DNA of 64,000 bases from Prorocentrum cordatum (taxonomy: Eukaryota > Sar > Dinophyceae > Prorocentrales > Prorocentraceae): contig CAUYUJ010004308.1 of the NCBI GenBank assembly GCA_963575745.1, positions 2,501-66,500 on the forward strand, given 5' to 3'. The position numbers and the translations under genes were made by a program. Under the pieces are notes generated by a model, which saw only the letters and a list, made by a program, of their open reading frames with translations, did not search any database and had not been told where the DNA came from. Positions 50,718 to 60,309 of this stretch are shown piece after piece. Every line of letters starts with the position of its first letter. Position 1 is the stretch's first letter.

Positions 50718-51458
50718 TCAGCTGCCTGTTGCCGCCTGCTCCTCCAGCTCCGCCAGCCTCTCCCGCGCCTCGGTGGGTCGCTCCTCGGCGTCCCCCAGCT
50801 GATCTGCCGCTGCCTGCGTCGCCGCCTCTGCTGCTGCCGCTGCGCGATCTGCCGCCTCGAGCGCCTTGCGGGTTGCTGCCGCCCTGCGCTCCGCCTTGCT
50901 GGCCGAGTTGGCGGCCCTGCGCAGGCGCGCCGCGGGGGACAGGCCAGCCTCCATGTCGCGCGCCTGGTCGGCGGCAGCCTGCTCCTTCTTGGCCCGAAGG
51001 GCGGCCAGCCGCTCAGCCACAAAAGCATCGTCCTCGCGACCGAGGCCGGGGCAGGCCTCCAGGTGGGCGATTGCACGCTCCAGCTCGGCCAGTCGGGAGC
51101 CCTTCGCCTGGCTGCCTCCGTTTTGGCTGCTCTGGTTGCTGCCGCCTCCTCCGCTGCCCGAATCCGAGGCCTTGCCAGCCCAAGCTGCGGCTGCGGCTCG
51201 GGCCTTGCGTCGCCCTCGCTTGCCCTTGCCCGCCTTGACGAAGCCCTCGGCGTCGGGCGCGGGTTGGTCGCCGACCGCCGATCCCCGCACCCGCGCCCAA
51301 GGCGGGGCCGCGGCGTGGCAGCCGAAGCACCACCGTCTGGTCTCGTAGGACCACTGACCGCACGAGCAGACCCAGTACGCTCCGCTCCTGCCACCGCCGC
51401 CACCAGCGCCGCGAGTGCCAGCGCCAGGGGAAGCATCGCCCCTCGTGGGAGCCACCAT
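50718..51458 (-). CDS. LINE ORF1-like protein, zinc finger plus coiled coil
   Basis: Starting at the ATG at 51458, the frame soon shows WVCSCGQWSYETRRWCFGC, a C-x-C...C-x2-C finger of RanBP2-like spacing seen in ORF1 of dinoflagellate LINEs. A basic stretch (GKGKRGRRKARAAAA) and a long Ala/Glu/Arg-rich coiled coil follow (LAELERAIAHLEACPG to RERLAELEEQAATG). The open frame continues upstream to 51926, crossing the spliced-leader relic, so that upstream part is probably not coding. Another ATG at 51580, 3 bases after the relic (GCCATGG), is in a different frame. ORF1 proteins bind element RNA. Confidence 0.55.
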   Translation of the reverse strand: MVAPTRGDASPGAGTRGAGGGGGRSGAYWVCSCGQWSYETRRWCFGCHAAAPPWARVRGSAVGDQPAPDAEGFVKAGKGKRGRRKARAAAAAWAGKASDSGSGGGGSNQSSQNGGSQAKGSRLAELERAIAHLEACPGLGREDDAFVAERLAALRAKKEQAAADQARDMEAGLSPAARLRRAANSASKAERRAAATRKALEAADRAAAAAEAATQAAADQLGDAEERPTEARERLAELEEQAATGS

Positions 51459-51583
51459 CCCGCCAAGGACGCCCGCCTCGCACCCGAGCTCTGGCTGAAA
51501 ACTGCGTCGCCCTTGCCCAAAGCGAGGAGCCCCTCGCGCTTTGAACGCCGCGGACGACTCGCGGTCGTCGGGCGCTCCATGGC

Positions 51584-51605
51584 CTTGAGCCAACATGGCT
51601 ACGGA
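51584..51605 (-). other. Dinoflagellate spliced-leader relic, one mismatch
   Basis: On the minus strand the 22 nt read TCCGTAGCCATGTTGGCTCA plus AG, 21 of 22 identical to the dinoflagellate trans-spliced leader (G for T at position 12). GCCATGG follows directly. Retained leader sequence marks genomic copies made from mature mRNA. Confidence 0.85.
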
Positions 51606-52470
51606 CGGTGATGGCATTTGATAAGGAAACCATCGATTAGGAATCCAGGGTCTGGAGGCCAGTGGAACTCCAATCGTGTATCGGCCATTCATATCGCTGC
51701 CGCCCCCACTTGATAAGGAACCCTCCAGGGTCTGAAGCCTCCTGGACACGTTCCTTAACCAGCGCCCCCACCGTATGGGTACCTTCTCCTCCCCTGGCAC
51801 CGGAGCGGTCCTCGAAGAAGTTGGAGAGCACAGACGACCGAGGCTGGAACGCCGAGCCCTGCTGCAGCCTGCCCTGGCGCGGCCGCGGAGCGCGTGGGCG
51901 GCAGTCACGCGTCTCGTCGCCTCCATCCGGGGGGCGATGCGTCGTCGTCGTCGGACGATGGCACGCGGTGTGTGCAGTGCTCGGGGTTTTCTGGGTCAGG
52001 GCTGGACCTCAACGTTGCTGTTCGTTTGGTGTTCGTTTTCTTCTGCGCCGTGCTCTACCTGTCTTCCTGTACCTCCCTGCCAAAACGAAAAGCAAAACAC
52101 GGCCGAAGTCCAGCAAAAAAGAGTTTGGATCCAGCCCTGTTCTGGGCAGGAGGGCGCGGTGGGTGGCGCACGGGACCGCACGGGGATCCACCACTTCACG
52201 CCACCGCCAGGCACTTCCCCGGACGGAACAAGAAAGGGCAAAAATACCGATGAGGCGGGGGACCGGGGGAGAGCACCCGTGGGCCAGAAGAAGCGGGTAG
52301 AAACATAAAGTAGGAAGGCGCTGGAAGTAGGTTTGGCTTCCGCCTGCCCCCTGAAGTCGAGGGAAGAGGAACAACCGCTCGACTCTTGAAGTAGGGAGGC
52401 GTCTAAAGGATATTCGGATTTGGGCATCCAGAAATACCGACGTCCAACGACCGATGGATACGGTTGACGC
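51606..52470. other. Sequence beyond the LINE 5' end, with a dispersed repeat
   Basis: 51610-51730 contains two related strings (GGTTTCCTTATCAAATGC and GGTTCCTTATCAAGTGGG, each next to CAGACCCTGGA) about 100 bp apart. 52280-52465 repeats the TGAAGTAGGGAGGCG family of 33455-33625. Open minus-strand frames exist but show no known domain. Confidence 0.45.
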
Positions 52471-53015
52471 ATGGCCATATGGCGCACGGAGGTACCCGAG
52501 ACGAATGGCGCTCCAGGGTGGAAAGCCCGAAACGAAGAGCAGAAGGGCACCATCCACAAGAGAGGGGTGCTCTCGACCCTCGTGCCAGCCGCAGCAGGGG
52601 GCAGAGCGTCCACCGAAGCAGTAGGAGGGAGAGGATAAGGGGCAGGGGGGGGGGAAGGCAAGGGGAGCAGGAGGGGGCGGAAGAGGCAACGAGCAGGCGG
52701 GCCCATCCACGTCCCATCCCCACCTTTCTTTGCCCGTCCCGATCCCCTCCCCTCATCCCGTTCTTCACGCCCCCTCATCATTCACCTCGCTTTCACTCCC
52801 CTTCCCTCCCCTCCCCTCAATTTCCCCACCTTTCCCACCCGCCATCCCTCACCCCCTTCCACTCACTCCTTTACCCATCGAACCGCATCCGTCTGTCATT
52901 ATTTCCCCGTCCACCACTTCTTCCTCTCCGCCCCCCTTTCAACAAACATCCCCTCAGCACCCTCCCACCTCCAAAATCCTCTACCACCCCCCACTCCCCC
53001 CTCCCTATAGCCACA

Positions 53016-53052
<37 letters not shown>

Positions 53053-53125
53053 GCACGCACGCACGCACGCACGCACTCACGCACGCGCACGCGCGCACAC
53101 ACACACACATACACACACAAACATG

Positions 53126-53157
<32 letters not shown>

Positions 53158-53994
53158 TACACAAACACACACACACACACATGTCCCATCGACACCACAA
53201 TTTGTCATGTTTCCAGTTCCCACCCCACCATACTTCAATCCCCTCCCTCTTTCGGCCTTCCGTCCTTGACTTCCTTCCCCCCGCATCCCTCATTCATCGT
53301 TCCCTTCTCACCCCACCCCACTCCACCCCATTCCACCCCACCTCACCCCACCCACCCACCCCACCGCCCCTCCCGTTCTCATTACGTATCATCCTCTCTT
53401 CTGCTTCCGCCTTCCCCCCCCATCCCCTCCCTCCACATACCTTCCGTTCTTTCCGTCCTACAATCTCCCCATTTCTTGCCACCTCTTCCCTTCCCTCCTC
53501 CCGCTCCCTCATCTTTGAGCCTTCTCTTCCCTGCCTCCCTTCCCATCGCATCTCATCCCATCTCATCTCATCCCATCCCCTCCCCTCCTCACCGTTTCTT
53601 TCCGGTCCGTTCCCCCTTCCCGGCGAGTGGGGGGCAGGGCAGCGTGAAGAGGTGGAGGGGGATAAAGACGTAGAGACAGAGATATAAGCGAGAGGGCGAG
53701 AGAGAGAGAGAGAGAGACACACACTGAAAGACAGAGCGACAGAGAGGCAAAGAGACAGAGAGGCAGAGAGACATGTATGGATAGAGAGAGAGAGGAAACA
53801 AGAGAGAGAGAGAGGCAGAACAGCAGAGAGGCAGAGGGACAAAAGAGAGAGAGGAGAGGAGGCGAAAGGAAAGGAGAGGAGAGGAGAGGAAAGGCGAGAC
53901 AAGAAGAGGAGAGGAGAGGAGAGGAGCGGAGAGAAGAGGGAGGATATGGAGAAGTTCTGCAAACTCAAACAGACGCCAACGGCACTCAGACAGA
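52471..53994. repeat. Low-complexity region: CCCTC, CA, CCCCA and GA tracts
   Basis: C-rich DNA to 52985, (CA)n/(CGCA)n at 53015-53180, CCCCA/CATCTCATCC repeats at 53310-53590 and GAGA/GAGGA repeats at 53690-53945. No gene is credible here. Confidence 0.85.
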
Positions 53995-54330
53995 CGCCAA
54001 CGGCATCTTGTATGCCGCGGCGGCCACTCTCAGCAGCTCGGCTCTTAGCCTGGGGCCTCGCCGAGGCAGCTTCGGCGCCGACGGCATCTTCCATGCCATA
54101 GCGGCCACTCTCACCAGCTCGGCTCTCTGCCTGGGGCCTCGCCGAGGCAGCTTCGGCGCCGACGGCATCTTCTATGCCACGGAGGCCACTCTCGGCAGCT
54201 CGGCTCTTTAGCCTGGGGCCTCGCCGAGGCAGCTCCGACGCCGGCGGCATCCTCCGTGCCGTGGCGGCCGCTCTCCGCAGCTCGGCACTGCACCGCCTCG
54301 GCCGCAGGGGGCATCCGCCCAGCGGCCGAG
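53995..54330. repeat. 81-bp codon-phased tandem repeat, four copies
   Basis: Units of GGCATCTTCYATGCC, GCGGCCACTCTCAGCAGCTC, GGCTCTTAGCCTGGGGCCTC and GCCGAGGCAGCTTCGGCGCC, starting near 54002, 54083, 54164 and 54246. 81 bp is 27 codons. The plus frame reads LGPRRGSFGADGIFYATAAT-type repeats until a TAG in unit three; the minus frame stays open throughout. Whether it is translated cannot be decided. Confidence 0.75.
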
Positions 54331-54456
54331 ATCGAGCCGCCGCGCGTGGGCGCATGGCGCTCTGACATGCGGCCGCCTGCCGACGTCCCCGGGGGGATGC
54401 CCCGCGAGGGACGCCCGTGCGAGAAAGGTCATCTGGGCCCGCGCAGGCACAATAGC

Positions 54457-54626
54457 TGACTACCTACCAGACCACCCCAACCCAACCCGAAGACCCGAAT
54501 TTCGGGTTGGGGGGGGGTAAGGGTTCCATACGTGTTTTTTCGATGTTTCCCGAACCCCCCCCCCACTGGAAATCGAGGGTAAATCTGAGCCTTCGGGTTG
54601 GGTTGGGGTGGTTTGGTGGGTGGTGA
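54457..54626. mobile_element. 170-bp TIR element (MITE/introner-like), copy 2
   Basis: Nearly identical to 37234-37401, with the same TGACTACCTACC...GGTGGTGA termini, and flanked by a different perfect 5-bp duplication, ATAGC (54452-54456 and 54627-54631). The interior C- and G-runs differ slightly in length. It sits beside an open minus-strand frame (54819-54630), making an intron origin worth testing. Confidence 0.9.
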
Positions 54627-54629
54627 ATA

Positions 54630-55135
54630 GCACTGTCAGGCGCCCCCTGAAATCGGCGACCGCGCCATCCCTCCTGGCGTCTGCAACTTTTGAGCGCAGC
54701 GCCGCTTCGTCCACAGCCGAACCTTCCCCAGCTTGCTCAGTCGCTGGCTCGGGTTTCTTGGCCGCTGGTGGAGCTACAGCTGTCGGTGAAGTCCTCTCAG
54801 CCAGCATGGTGCAAATCACCCCTCAGGGTGGACTGGCAACCCCCCTGTTGAGCAGTCGGGCTGCGGTTCCGCTGTTGTCAAAAAATCCCCGCTTGCGTGA
54901 ATGGGACAGCAGCGGCGGGAAGAGTTTGACCATTTCTGCTCTCTTTGTGGGGCCCTGACCAGGCCCCAAGGCAATGAAAAACCGGCTCGGGATGAAGAGC
55001 CAACCGGTCCCCGGGAAGAGGTCCAGAGTCCTGGGGGTCCACGTTGTTAGACAATCACGACGTCGGATGCCTGGGGTTCCATCTCCCTCAGACATCACTC
55101 TGTCTGCGCTGCCCCAGGTTCCCAAGGCCAACTGA
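54630..55135 (-). other. Possible coding sequence next to the TIR element
   Basis: Minus frames at 55131-54823 (ALGTWGSADRVMSEGDGTPG, LFPGTGWLFIPSRFFIALGP) and 54819-54632 (AERTSPTAVAPPAAKKPEPA, VDEAALRSKVADARRDGAVA) have balanced, protein-like composition, the second suggesting a short coiled coil. No family is recognised; the link between the two frames is unproven. Confidence 0.25.
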
Positions 55136-55149
55136 GGGGATGCGGATGG

Positions 55150-55299
55150 CCGTTAACGCTGCGCTATAAAGGCCGCTATCATAAGCCAAATCATCGTCAG
55201 CACCATCACCACTACCAGCGTCAGCGTCCTAATCATCAGTGTCGTCGTCGCTCTCGTCGTCATCATCATCAGCAGCAGTAGCAGCAGTATCATCGCCAT

Positions 55300-55351
<52 letters not shown>

Positions 55352-55410
55352 CCATCATCATCAGCATCATCATCAGCAGTATCAACATCAGCAGCAGCAT
55401 CCTCTTATCA
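55150..55410. repeat. (ATC)n microsatellite
   Basis: CATCATCAT at 55288-55350 with AGC/GTC interruptions around it. Confidence 0.9.
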
Positions 55411-55833
55411 TCGCATCGTGATCGTCATCCGCATCCTCACCCTTACCTCGTTCTGCCCCCGACTTTCTGCCAGACGGACGTTGGCAGGTATGCACATGCT
55501 ACAGTCTATCAGCTCCTGCTTCGCTGAACGGAGGGTCAGGCTTCTCAGGGTAGCCAGCGAGTCATATTCGCCCGACTCACGAGACTCCAGTTATCTGCAG
55601 CCGTGCAGCCGCGTCTTGATGAAACAACGGTGCCACCACAAGTAATGAATGACTGGGGGATTTGGACGGACAGTCGCAGAACCACCTGACGCTGTCACAT
55701 GCGAGGCGTGTTTGATTCAGACAAAGACGAGAGTGCGTCCGAATGGCCGCGGTCCCAAACACGCTGTCTGCCCATGTTCTCGAGCAGCACATACAGCGAG
55801 CGAGATATCGCGAGCGAGAGCGAGGGAGATAGT

Positions 55834-55879
<46 letters not shown>

Positions 55880-56247
55880 GAGAGCGCGAGAGTGAAAGAG
55901 ATAGGAACAGAAAACGAAAAGGATGCTGGCGCCCAGGGATTCTGGGGAGACCGACACGGTGAAGGCTGAGAGGGGGGAAACTGGTAAAACAACACGGGTA
56001 GAGCCAGGAAGACTCGGAAAAGCGAGAACGCGGAATCTTGAGAAAGCATGGAGAAGAGGAAAAATACATCTGGCGCTTTGCATTACAAGAAGAGATCAGC
56101 GCACCTGCGTCTGCAGAAGTGAAACTGCTTGGCACTCCTTGGGACAAGGGCAACCTCTCGTTTTCGTGCCCCTTCTTCTTCACCTCTTATCGACATCGCT
56201 CTATTATCTTATCTCTCCCTCCCCCTCTCTGTCTGTATCGTTCCCTC

Positions 56248-56278
<31 letters not shown>

Positions 56279-56335
56279 CCCTCCCAGTCTCCCCCGTCCC
56301 TGCCAAGGTGCTGCGCATTTCGCCCCCCAGACCCA

Positions 56336-56387
<52 letters not shown>

Positions 56388-56752
56388 CACTGCTTCCGCC
56401 GCGCTCTGCCGACGAAGAGACGCCAATCTCTCGATCCTTCTAAGGCGAGGCACTTTCTGGAACGCCCCACATGTAACAAGGGCGTGGAAGTGCTCCACGT
56501 CGCCGTTGACGATGTGGCGGCCCCAGCTGGCTGGCAAAACATTTGCTGGAGTGGGTATGCAGACTGGATGCAATGTTGCTGACGGCGGTGGTACTGCACA
56601 CGTCATCCCCCGTGGTCCAATCGCTAAGCATCTGGCCTGGGTGTTGGTCGGTGGATGGGTGTCAGTCGGTGGCTCGTGGACTGGCTCTGCTTTCTGTATG
56701 CACGTCTAGAATACGCCTGGACCCAGTCCCTCGCTAGAGGAGCTTCCCCGGA
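55411..56752. other. No gene recognised; short microsatellites
   Basis: (TA)n and (GA)n at 55835-55875, (TA)n at 56249-56273 and (CA)n at 56338-56385 lie in otherwise unique sequence. No open frame carries a recognisable domain. Confidence 0.5.
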
Positions 56753-56982
56753 GGCCTCCTGGGTGGGGGTCCGAGCAGATGGTGTCGGAGGATCGCGCCG
56801 CATCGCCGATATATCGGCGATACATCGCCGATGCATTGGCAATACATCGGCGACGGCGGCGATGCATCGGCGCCGTTGGCGTGGAGAAAGTCGGACTCCA
56901 ACTCGAGCCGCATCGCGGAAGCATCGGCGATACGGCGCGTCCCTCCGACCCCATCCGCTCTGACCCCATCCAGGAAGCGGCC
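56753..56982. mobile_element. 230-bp TIR element with GATGCATCGGC interior, copy 2
   Basis: Same plan as 35801-36074. The left end GGCCTCCTGGGTGGGGGTCC with GTCGGAGGATCGCGCCG is matched in reverse by CGGCGCGTCCCTCCGACCCC and TGACCCCATCCAGGAAGCGG at the right. The interior is ATCGCCGATACATCGG-type repeat plus a unique stretch (GAGAAAGTCGGACTCCAACT). Confidence 0.65.
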
Positions 56983-58339
56983 AGACGAGGGCAAGTGGAG
57001 ACATCGGCGACCTTCCACACAAGGAGGAGAGATGAGGCGAGGAGAGAGGGGGGGGGAGAAGAGGAGATGGGGCAGGATCGGTCCGAATCGATCGAATCGG
57101 GAGATCGGATCGGATCGGAACGAGCGTCGGATCGGGCCGCATCCGTTCGGAAACGAAATTGAATCGATCTGACTGCACCCGGGTAGACAACTACGCTGTG
57201 CCAGCATAGCTCCACAACGGACCGCCGGGAAATCGGAATCGCATAGTATCGAGCCGTGTGAACTCGACATAAAGTCGGATTGATCGGAGGCAGTAGGGGT
57301 ATCTTATCAGTGGCACCGCTGCGAGCCCTTTGAGACTTTGCGCGCAGGCAGGCATCGTGAACGGGGCCGAAGGGACGAATCCAGGAACTTAGGATCCAAA
57401 CATGGTGCACCCTCATCCACGCCCTCATTGGGGACGGCGAGGGCAGCATCGCCACGGCCATCCAAGTCATCAATGTCGTCGTTGCAAACACCAGCGCTAC
57501 TGATGCCGGCATGGCCGCTACTAAAGTTGCCATCATCAGCACGACTAGTGCCAGCGGGAGCATCAACAGCTCCCCATATGCGATCACGACCAAGTACATC
57601 ATACAAGCGTGGTTGAGTAGATGGTCAGACGAATGCCATCGACATGGGTGTCCTGGGGCCTCCACCGCGACCCTCACCTCTCCCCCAACGCAGACAATAA
57701 AAGTAGAGTGCGGATGTCCTCAGGCTGCGCAAATATAAAGGAGTCGCCCTCCCACTGCCGCGTCCAAAGGGGCTCGATGAAAGGACTGACGAGGAGAACG
57801 GAACGGATGACAATGACAACGCAGCGCATAATACGATCAGATATTCTGCGAAGCCCCACCAATCCTGAACACCCTCTTCGCACGTGTCTGAGTGTCTGAT
57901 TCATGCATTTTGCTTGAACTGCTGTGCCTACGATATGGACTAGAACGACGCAACCACGCGTCCACTGACGAAGGAGCCCGCAACGTCAGCGCAAGCGAGA
58001 AAATCCATTGCCTTCGCTCCCGAACACAACACAGCGCGACCTCAACTTCCCTGCTGGCTACATACATTCATGCTGAAATCAGTTGAATGCCCTGCTCCAA
58101 TCAAGCTGGGGTTTCACACTCACAAGACAAGCTGAATTGAAAGCTTACGTGCTATCACATGCGACGGCGCTGGTTTGCTGTGCATGTATCAGTTTGTATT
58201 CGCAGCGCAGTGCGGTGCGAAGCAGAGGATTCCATGCCATTTCGCTGCTGCTCCCAACCCTCCTGTGTTACCGGGTCCTTGTTTTGAATGGGCAGCGCAG
58301 CGCGTCCTCTGATCACATCCTCTCTCCCCCTCCCTCCTT
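56983..58339. other. No clear gene; possible membrane-segment frame
   Basis: GATCGGATCGGATCGG microsatellite at 57075-57130. A minus frame at about 57605-57400 is markedly hydrophobic (LLMLPLALVVLMMATLVAAM, ASVALVFATTTLMTWMAVAM). It might be an exon with one or two membrane segments, but there is no family match or start codon context to support it. Confidence 0.2.
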
Positions 58340-58859
58340 TGGATAAGGGACATGGGTCCTCTGGGACACGGGTCCAGGACACCAGGGCCTTCCCTCAGGA
58401 CCAGTTCTTCCTCCTGAGTCGTTTTCTGACGGTCCCCGGGCCCGGGGAGGGCCCCGAGAGCCCGAAAACGGCACGAAACCTCAGGACCCCTTTCCCTCAG
58501 GACCCGTTTCCCCCGTGGCGGCCCTCGGAGCTCCACCTACGGCCTCAGTGGGGGTGGCCGCATGCCGCCCCCCGCGGCCTCGTCGGCGCACCAGTCACAC
58601 GTGCCTCACCCCCGTGGGGGGCTCCACCTGCGGCCTCAGCGGGGGGGGGGCCTGCTTGCCGCCCCGCGCCAACAGCGGCACACCCATCACACGGGCCGTG
58701 CCACATTGTGGAGCTATCCCTTCGGCCTCCGCGGGGGGGGACCGCGTTGCGCAGTCGATCGAACACCTCGTCCAGAGATGCGTGCCGCGGCCAAGAATTG
58801 GCTCGGCTGGGAGGAGGGGGTGGAGATCGAGGAGAAGGTGGAGGTCGTTCGACGGCCAT
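58340..58859 (+). repeat. ~93-bp tandem repeat, three copies, and flank
   Basis: GGAGCTCCACCTACGGCCTC (58527), GGCTCCACCTGCGGCCTCAG (58620) and GAGCTATCCCTTCGGCCTCC (58712) start units that also share GCACACCCATCACACGGGCC-type sequence. Before them, CCCTCAGGACC(A/C)GTTTC repeats twice (58393, 58495). Confidence 0.65.
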
Positions 58860-59244
58860 CAAGCATGTTAAAGGGTGCGGCGCCTGCTGCGGCGCCGCTG
58901 GACTCCTTCCTGTTGATAGGCGGAACGCGTGGAAATATGGCGCATGCCGTCAGGTATCCGAAGAACGCACTGCATCAGTCGTGTGTCAACCGCACTTCGA
59001 GCACCACACCTTGTCTGTACTAACGGCGTGCGCGGGAAGGTGCAGCGCATGTGGCCCGATGACAGCAGGAGAGGAAACAACTGCAGACGTACAATTTCAG
59101 AGGCCCGCGCGGACTTCTCGGATCGGCGCTGGACCCCCTGGCCTGGTGTGCGGAGCACGCCGGCACCGATACGAGATATCCGCGCGGAACTCCGAAAGTT
59201 CCCTCAACCTTTCGTCTGGGCTGGGCCTGGATCTGGGCCTCTCG
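58860..59244 (-). other. Body of a retroposed mRNA downstream of the exact leader
   Basis: Follows the spliced-leader relic directly on the minus strand (CTCAAGCGAGAGGCCC...). A minus frame (59158-58868) contains CTFPRTPLVQTRCGARSAVD but no recognisable domain. The 3' limit and any poly(A) remnant could not be found. Confidence 0.35.
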
Positions 59245-59266
59245 CTTGAGCCAAAATGGCTACGGA
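59245..59266 (-). other. Dinoflagellate spliced-leader sequence, exact match
   Basis: The minus strand reads TCCGTAGCCATTTTGGCTCA plus AG, the full 22-nt leader that dinoflagellates trans-splice onto nuclear mRNAs. The next bases are CGAG, not the GT donor that follows the leader exon in spliced-leader RNA genes, so this is a relic in a retroposed copy rather than an SL RNA gene. A GAG tract abuts it upstream. Confidence 0.92.
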
Positions 59267-59332
59267 GGGAGGAGGAGGAGGAGGAGGAGGAGGAGGAGGA
59301 GGAGGAGGAGGAGGAGGAGGAGGAGGAGGGAG
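59267..59332. repeat. (GAG)n tract
   Basis: GGAGGAGGAGG immediately 5' of the spliced-leader relic in minus-strand terms. Confidence 0.9.
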
Positions 59333-59479
59333 TGAGGGAGGCACGTTTGGACGCGGGGAGCCGCTGATTCAGACGAAGACCCAACTCAGGACTGTCGGGA
59401 AAAACGTATTTCAACGTGGAACTTTCGAAGCTGGGCGCGAAACCCTTTCCGGATCTGGAATCGGTGGCTCGTGGTCGCC

Positions 59480-59580
59480 TGTACGTTCTCCTATACGTTC
59501 TCGTATGGTCTCCCTTATGGTCTCCCGTACGGTCTCCCGTATGGTCTTCCGTGTGGCCTCGCCTCCCATATGGTTTCCCT
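59480..59580 (+). repeat. 12-bp TCTCGTATGGTC minisatellite
   Basis: TCTCCYRTAYGGTC-type units at 12-bp steps. Confidence 0.75.
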
Positions 59581-59589
59581 CACAGTACG

Positions 59590-59740
59590 GCTGGACCTAG
59601 GACAGAAGAACATCCTTCAAGAACATGAGGCCCTCCGCCGGCCAAGCTGCAAAACCTTTGGATGCAAGAACAACGAAGAACATTAGAGTACCCTCCCCGA
59701 ACCGGCCTCGATCTTATACCTCGGTCCGACCGCACTCTCT
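59590..59740 (+). repeat. Dispersed repeat shared with 33060-33245
   Basis: CTTCAAGAACATGAGGCCCT, CAAGAACAACGAAGAACAT and CCCCGAACCGGCCTCGATCT in the same order as upstream of the protease gene. Confidence 0.6.
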
Positions 59741-59867
59741 CTCTGTAACGTTCTCTTCTGCACTCTGACGAGCTGTTCAGGGTCTTCAACCGCCAAGGCT
59801 GCAACATGTCATGTCTATGCCTTATTTCCTTATCCCTCCAGACGGAGGAGGAAGAGGCTGAGGCTGA

Positions 59868-59928
59868 GACTGAGGCTGATGATGATGATGGCGCTCATGC
59901 TGCTGATGATGATTACATAGTGATGATG

Positions 59929-59960
<32 letters not shown>

Positions 59961-59985
59961 GATGATGATGGTGATGATGATTGTC
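59868..59985. repeat. (GAT)n microsatellite
   Basis: GATGATGAT with TGC and GTG interruptions. Confidence 0.9.
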
Positions 59986-60309
59986 GTGATTACCGTCGAC
60001 GATGTACTCTGCACGATGAGATGTGCTGCGCTCGTCCGTCGAGCATCTGGCGCCGGCCCGTGCCGGCGAGCGTGTCTGCCGCGCTCTCTGCACAAAAGAG
60101 GGGGCCCCCTCCTCGATCCCATACAGCCGCGGAGGCGGCGGCAAGAGAGAGTGAGGAAGGAGAGGTTGACCCAAAACTTCGCTCGAGTCGCCTCGGCTCG
60201 ACATGAGCCTAAAATCCTTCTCAACCGTTCCGACCGAACTGGATCAAAAGAGGGGCCCTGCACAGTACAAATATGAAAAGGAATGATGAGAAAGAGCCCG
60301 ACCCTATCC
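59986..60309. other. 3' flank of the copia pol frame
   Basis: Contains a hairpin just past the stop on the minus strand (GACCTATC-TTGA-GGATAGGGTC, 60326-60300). If a 3' LTR is present it should begin here, but with no second copy in view it cannot be recognised. Confidence 0.35.

Larger units (their letters stand above)
46890..51605 (-). mobile_element. LINE (non-LTR retrotransposon) with spliced-leader relic at its 5' end
   Basis: Minus-strand order: spliced-leader relic (51605-51584), zinc-finger/coiled-coil ORF1 (51458-50718), EEP endonuclease (50258-49629), RT (48904-48095) and C-terminal region (48102 to about 46890). This is the standard plan of APE-type LINEs. The 3' limit is set where the CpG-rich dispersed repeat (CGCGCGCGAACTCGTTCATC at 46854) stops at about 46890. 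The endonuclease and RT parts are frameshifted and RT motif C is missing, so this copy cannot be autonomous. No poly(A) is seen at the 3' end and no target-site duplication could be matched. Confidence 0.75.

Noticed and set aside
59245-59266. Spliced-leader RNA gene
   Set aside because: The leader is followed by CGAG instead of a GT donor, and no Sm site or tandem arrangement is visible.
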